Source: Dawidia soli
GTDB lineage: Bacteria > Bacteroidota > Bacteroidia > Cytophagales > Cyclobacteriaceae
Assembly (NCBI RefSeq): GCF_018598185.1
Contig: NZ_JAHESC010000003.1
Coordinates: forward strand, 124,001 to 188,000
Direction: 5' to 3'
DNA: 64,000 nt
In this document: positions 61,299 through 64,000 of the stretch, in pieces
Position numbering within the stretch: the stretch's first letter is position 1
Layout of the letters: the number at the start of each line of letters is the position of its first letter
Made by a program: the position numbers and the translations under genes
The notes under the pieces: generated by a model
What the model was told of the DNA's origin: nothing
Database searches by the model: none
What the model saw: only the letters and a program-made list of their open reading frames with translations

Positions 61299-63635
61299 CT
61301 AGCGCGCATCCGCACCAAAATGTTCGTTGGGCTTGTCCCCCATCACCAGGTGCAGCTCGCCTCCCTTTACAATATCTGCAAAGTCGATAAAAGTCTTGTT
61401 ATAGTCAGCGCCATTTAACGTGGCCCGCTGAATATAGACATTGGTGGGACTATTGTTCTCCGCCACGATGGTAAACTGCTTACCGTCATAGTACTTCGGA
61501 TCCAAAGCAATCGACACTTTGTCAAAAACCGGGCTGGTAATATCGTACTGGCTCTTTCCCGGGCACACCTGGTACAAACCGGACGCCGCCAGCACATACC
61601 AGGCCGACATCTGCCCTACGTCCTCATTCCCCACCAATCCCTCCACCGAATTCTGATACGCCCGGCCGCAGATCTGCCGCGTCCACTTTTGTGTGAGCCA
61701 GGGCGCTTTTACATAATTGAACAGGAACGGAACGTGGTGCACCGGCTCGTTGGCGTGATTGTAATACAGGTTCCAGAGAAAATCCTTGGGCGCCTGCTCA
61801 AAGAAATGAACAAGATCATCCTTCACCCGGGCGTCGCCCCCCATAAGCGCTACCATACCCGGTATATCCTGTGGCACAAACCAGCCTTGCTGATACGGGT
61901 TGCTTTCAATCGAACCCAACCACTCTTTCAAACGCCCCTCTTTGGGCCACGCTTCCCACGAGCCATCCTCCTTGCGCGGCCGGAACCAATTCACCGAGTC
62001 ATTAAAAATGTTACGGTAATTTTGGCCCTTTGCCAGGTAAACCTTCGCCAGGCTGTCCTTGCCCATTGCAGAGGCCAGCACACCCGTGCACCATTCGGTA
62101 TACGCATACTCCAGCGTGTTGGAAATTCCCAGCGACTGGTAGAAGTAACCTTTGTCACCGTTGCCGAACCGCTCGCTGGTCTTCACCGCCAGGTCGAGCA
62201 ACGCCTTGTCGTCCACTTTTAAGATCCCCTTGTTATAAGCATCCGCCATAACCGAAATCGCCGGGTTACCGATCATACAGCCGCTGTAAGCATTCAGCAG
62301 TTCCCAACGTTCCAGGTAGTCACGATTGGATTCATGCGCCAGCGCGATCAGTGAATTGGACATATCGTTCACCAACGATGGGTTGATGATCGTCTGCAAC
62401 GGAAACTGGCTGCGGAACACGTCCCACCCACTAAAGATCGTACGGCGCGTATAGCCCGATGCCTGGTGTACTTTCCCGTCACCCCCTGTAAAGCTGCCGT
62501 CCACATCGGCGAATGCCCGCGGGTCGATCATCGTGTGATACAGGGCTGTATAAAAGATAGACTTCTCGTCATCGGTGCCACCGCTCACCGTCATTTTGCC
62601 CAGCGCGTCATTCCACACATCAACAGCACGCTGACGTACCGCATCAAAGTTCCAATCCGTAATCTCAGACTCCAGGTTGTGCTGAGCCCCTTCCATGCTG
62701 ACAAAGGAAATACCCGCCCGGAGCATGACCTGCTCGTTCGCCGTACTCGGAAACTCGCTAAAGAAACCCAGGTGCTTACCCTCCGCTTCCGTCGCCGAAT
62801 CGAGGACGTTGGCTTCTGCCACCCGTTGCTGATACCGGTCGCTCTCGACATCCTCGCGCTTGCGCGTCCACTGGTCCGGAATATCGGCACTCCACACACC
62901 AAATTTCCGGAACGGCTTATTGAACTGCGCATAGAAATAAACCGTATAGTTCGCATGACCGTCACCATTACCCCAGCCACCGCCGTCCGGCGTGCATTGC
63001 ATCCAGCCCTTGATCGTATGATCATCGACCACCTTCACGTACTGGCGCACGGACGTACCACCCACCCGCCGGGCAAGGTCGATTTGAATACGGGCCTGGT
63101 CGTGTTGCGGAAAGGTAAACCGCAGCATGCCGCTGTGCGGTGCCGCCGTCGCTTCAGCCCGAACGTTGTAGTCACTTAACAAAGTGGAGTAATATCCCGC
63201 CGAGGCTTGCTCCTGGTCTTTCGCATAATGCGAACGGTAGCCTGTATTTGGACCACCTTCTTTACCGCGACTGGTTTTGAGCGGCCCCGTGGTAGGCATC
63301 ACCAAAAAGTTACCCAGGTCGCCGTACCAGCCGATCCCGCTCATCTGGGTAAAAGCAAAACCCTCGATCGTAGTATGCTCATAACTATAGCCGGAGCCGT
63401 TATCCCCCCCTGTAATGGTATTGGGGCTCACCTGTACCAATCCATAAGGCGTCGTAGCCCCCGGAAAGGTCTTCCCGAGGCCATGATAGGTACCGGCCTT
63501 ACCCGTACTGGTGCTGGCCCCGATAAAAGGCCGCACATACGCGGCCGGTAGATCTCCGCCCGTATCCGGTGTTGAAGTTGACTTACAACCTGTCAGCAGT
63601 GTGATGACAAAACACCATTGCGCTATCCGTCCCAT
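61299..63635 (-). CDS. GH92 family alpha-1,2-mannosidase, lipoprotein
   Basis: About 778 residues from the ATG at 63635 (MGRIAQWCFVITLLTGC), a lipoprotein signal; a GTG at 63644 shares the TAGTG stop/start with the preceding gene. GH92 features are GAYT-like start STGKAGTYHGLGKTFPGATT, YGLVQVSPNT, ALYHTMIDPRAFADVDGSF, and near the end GNEDVGQMSAWYVLAASGL then YQVCPG. These calcium-dependent exo-mannosidases trim mannose from N-glycans or mannan. Family length fits. It anchors the locus as outer membrane-facing enzyme. Confidence 0.93.
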   Translation of the reverse strand: MGRIAQWCFVITLLTGCKSTSTPDTGGDLPAAYVRPFIGASTSTGKAGTYHGLGKTFPGATTPYGLVQVSPNTITGGDNGSGYSYEHTTIEGFAFTQMSGIGWYGDLGNFLVMPTTGPLKTSRGKEGGPNTGYRSHYAKDQEQASAGYYSTLLSDYNVRAEATAAPHSGMLRFTFPQHDQARIQIDLARRVGGTSVRQYVKVVDDHTIKGWMQCTPDGGGWGNGDGHANYTVYFYAQFNKPFRKFGVWSADIPDQWTRKREDVESDRYQQRVAEANVLDSATEAEGKHLGFFSEFPSTANEQVMLRAGISFVSMEGAQHNLESEITDWNFDAVRQRAVDVWNDALGKMTVSGGTDDEKSIFYTALYHTMIDPRAFADVDGSFTGGDGKVHQASGYTRRTIFSGWDVFRSQFPLQTIINPSLVNDMSNSLIALAHESNRDYLERWELLNAYSGCMIGNPAISVMADAYNKGILKVDDKALLDLAVKTSERFGNGDKGYFYQSLGISNTLEYAYTEWCTGVLASAMGKDSLAKVYLAKGQNYRNIFNDSVNWFRPRKEDGSWEAWPKEGRLKEWLGSIESNPYQQGWFVPQDIPGMVALMGGDARVKDDLVHFFEQAPKDFLWNLYYNHANEPVHHVPFLFNYVKAPWLTQKWTRQICGRAYQNSVEGLVGNEDVGQMSAWYVLAASGLYQVCPGKSQYDITSPVFDKVSIALDPKYYDGKQFTIVAENNSPTNVYIQRATLNGADYNKTFIDFADIVKGGELHLVMGDKPNEHFGADAR

Positions 63636-63643
63636 AACTATCA

Positions 63644-64000
63644 CTATTTTGTTTTTCCTGTACCTACCGCAACGATTTCGATCCGGTGACTCTTGGGTTT
63701 ATTCATATCGTAGATCATATCCACCAGCAGCTTCATCTGGTCCACATACGACTGACGCACCGCGGGAAACCGAAGGCTTTCATAGGCACCGATCTTTCCG
63801 GCAACCGTCCAGTCTTTCTTCGCCTGCTTACTGGCGAGATCGTATGCCGCCTGGTCATCTTGAAAGAGCATGCCGCGCGACAGGAAAAAATTGAATTGCA
63901 GGCCGTAATAATCGCGCAGTTTACCCTCGATCTCTTTACGCGCCTGATTCAGATTCGCCACCTGCACCGCTTGTTTATATTGAGGCGTTCTTACGACCAG
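63644..64000 (-). CDS. Unidentified protein, C-terminal fragment (5' end outside window)
   Basis: The frame is open to the window edge, giving at least 118 residues. The fragment is rich in helices, with LVVRTPQYKQAVQVANLNQ, RDYYGLQFNFFLSRGMLF and QSYVDQMKLLVDMIYDMNKP. I do not recognise the family. The GH92 GTG/ATG start is coupled to its stop (TAGTG), so it belongs to the same operon and perhaps the same glycan pathway. Confidence 0.6.
   Translation of the reverse strand: MVVRTPQYKQAVQVANLNQARKEIEGKLRDYYGLQFNFFLSRGMLFQDDQAAYDLASKQAKKDWTVAGKIGAYESLRFPAVRQSYVDQMKLLVDMIYDMNKPKSHRIEIVAVGTGKTK

Overview
The window is bacterial chromosome from a member of the Bacteroidota, most like a soil or freshwater Cytophagales with fairly high GC. 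The evidence is a PorD-type (DUF4835) type IX secretion protein, a protein with a T9SS C-terminal sorting domain, a lipoprotein with an acidic surface-export signal after its lipobox, an OstA-like protein, a GH92 mannosidase, a two-component propeller/Y_Y_Y histidine kinase, and several upstream sites matching the Bacteroidota -7 promoter element TAnnTTTG. Purine-rich Shine-Dalgarno sites are not prominent. No rRNA, CRISPR array, prophage or intact insertion sequence was seen.

Layout. 1-6250: the end of a TonB-dependent receptor, cutC, a glycosylasparaginase, an acyl-CoA carboxylase beta subunit and a short Ppx/GppA phosphatase. 6260-12100: a decayed zeta-toxin module, then a minus-strand rimB-rimK-M14 deacylase-DedA operon, a DUF2911 protein and ffh. 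12150-18000: molybdenum cofactor genes (moeA, moaC, moaE, moaD, moaA, plus a TSUP permease), interrupted between moaE and moaD by a second, intact-looking zeta-type toxin/antitoxin pair. 18000-20000: an unusual three-gene operon of two small paralogous membrane proteins and a protein that joins a GT25 glycosyltransferase to a procollagen-lysyl-hydroxylase-like dioxygenase. 20100-28400: a large YfhO-type membrane protein, a surface lipoprotein, mdh, tilS, an OstA-like protein and a T9SS cargo protein. 28366-28833: a repeat-rich gap. 28834-34051: bamD-rpoZ-coaBC-porD-(Sm-like small protein)-recN. 34190-41907: ydcF-like, recQ, enoyl-CoA hydratase, comEC, phoH, a SAM hydroxide adenosyltransferase and an ABM monooxygenase.

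42000-53900 is the most accessory-looking part: tRNA-Leu followed by a frameshifted GIY-YIG gene, an alpha/beta hydrolase, a lipoprotein archaemetzincin, a FIST sensor with a hybrid kinase, a membrane-anchored LAS-type peptidase candidate, and a cluster of caspase-like and clostripain-like proteases with a membrane protein, a secreted partner and a small orphan protein. 53900-64000: a LuxR-type response regulator and its propeller kinase, then a mannoside utilisation locus (LacI, MFS sugar porter, LacI, GH92, and a partial gene at the edge).

The best candidates for undescribed biology are the clan CD protease cluster (48667-53709), the GT25-lysyl hydroxylase operon (18003-19988) and the Sm-like protein at 32172. 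Two dispersed palindromic repeats (1575 and 34064), two zeta-type toxin modules in different states, and a moaA gene without an ATG, GTG or TTG start are also notable.
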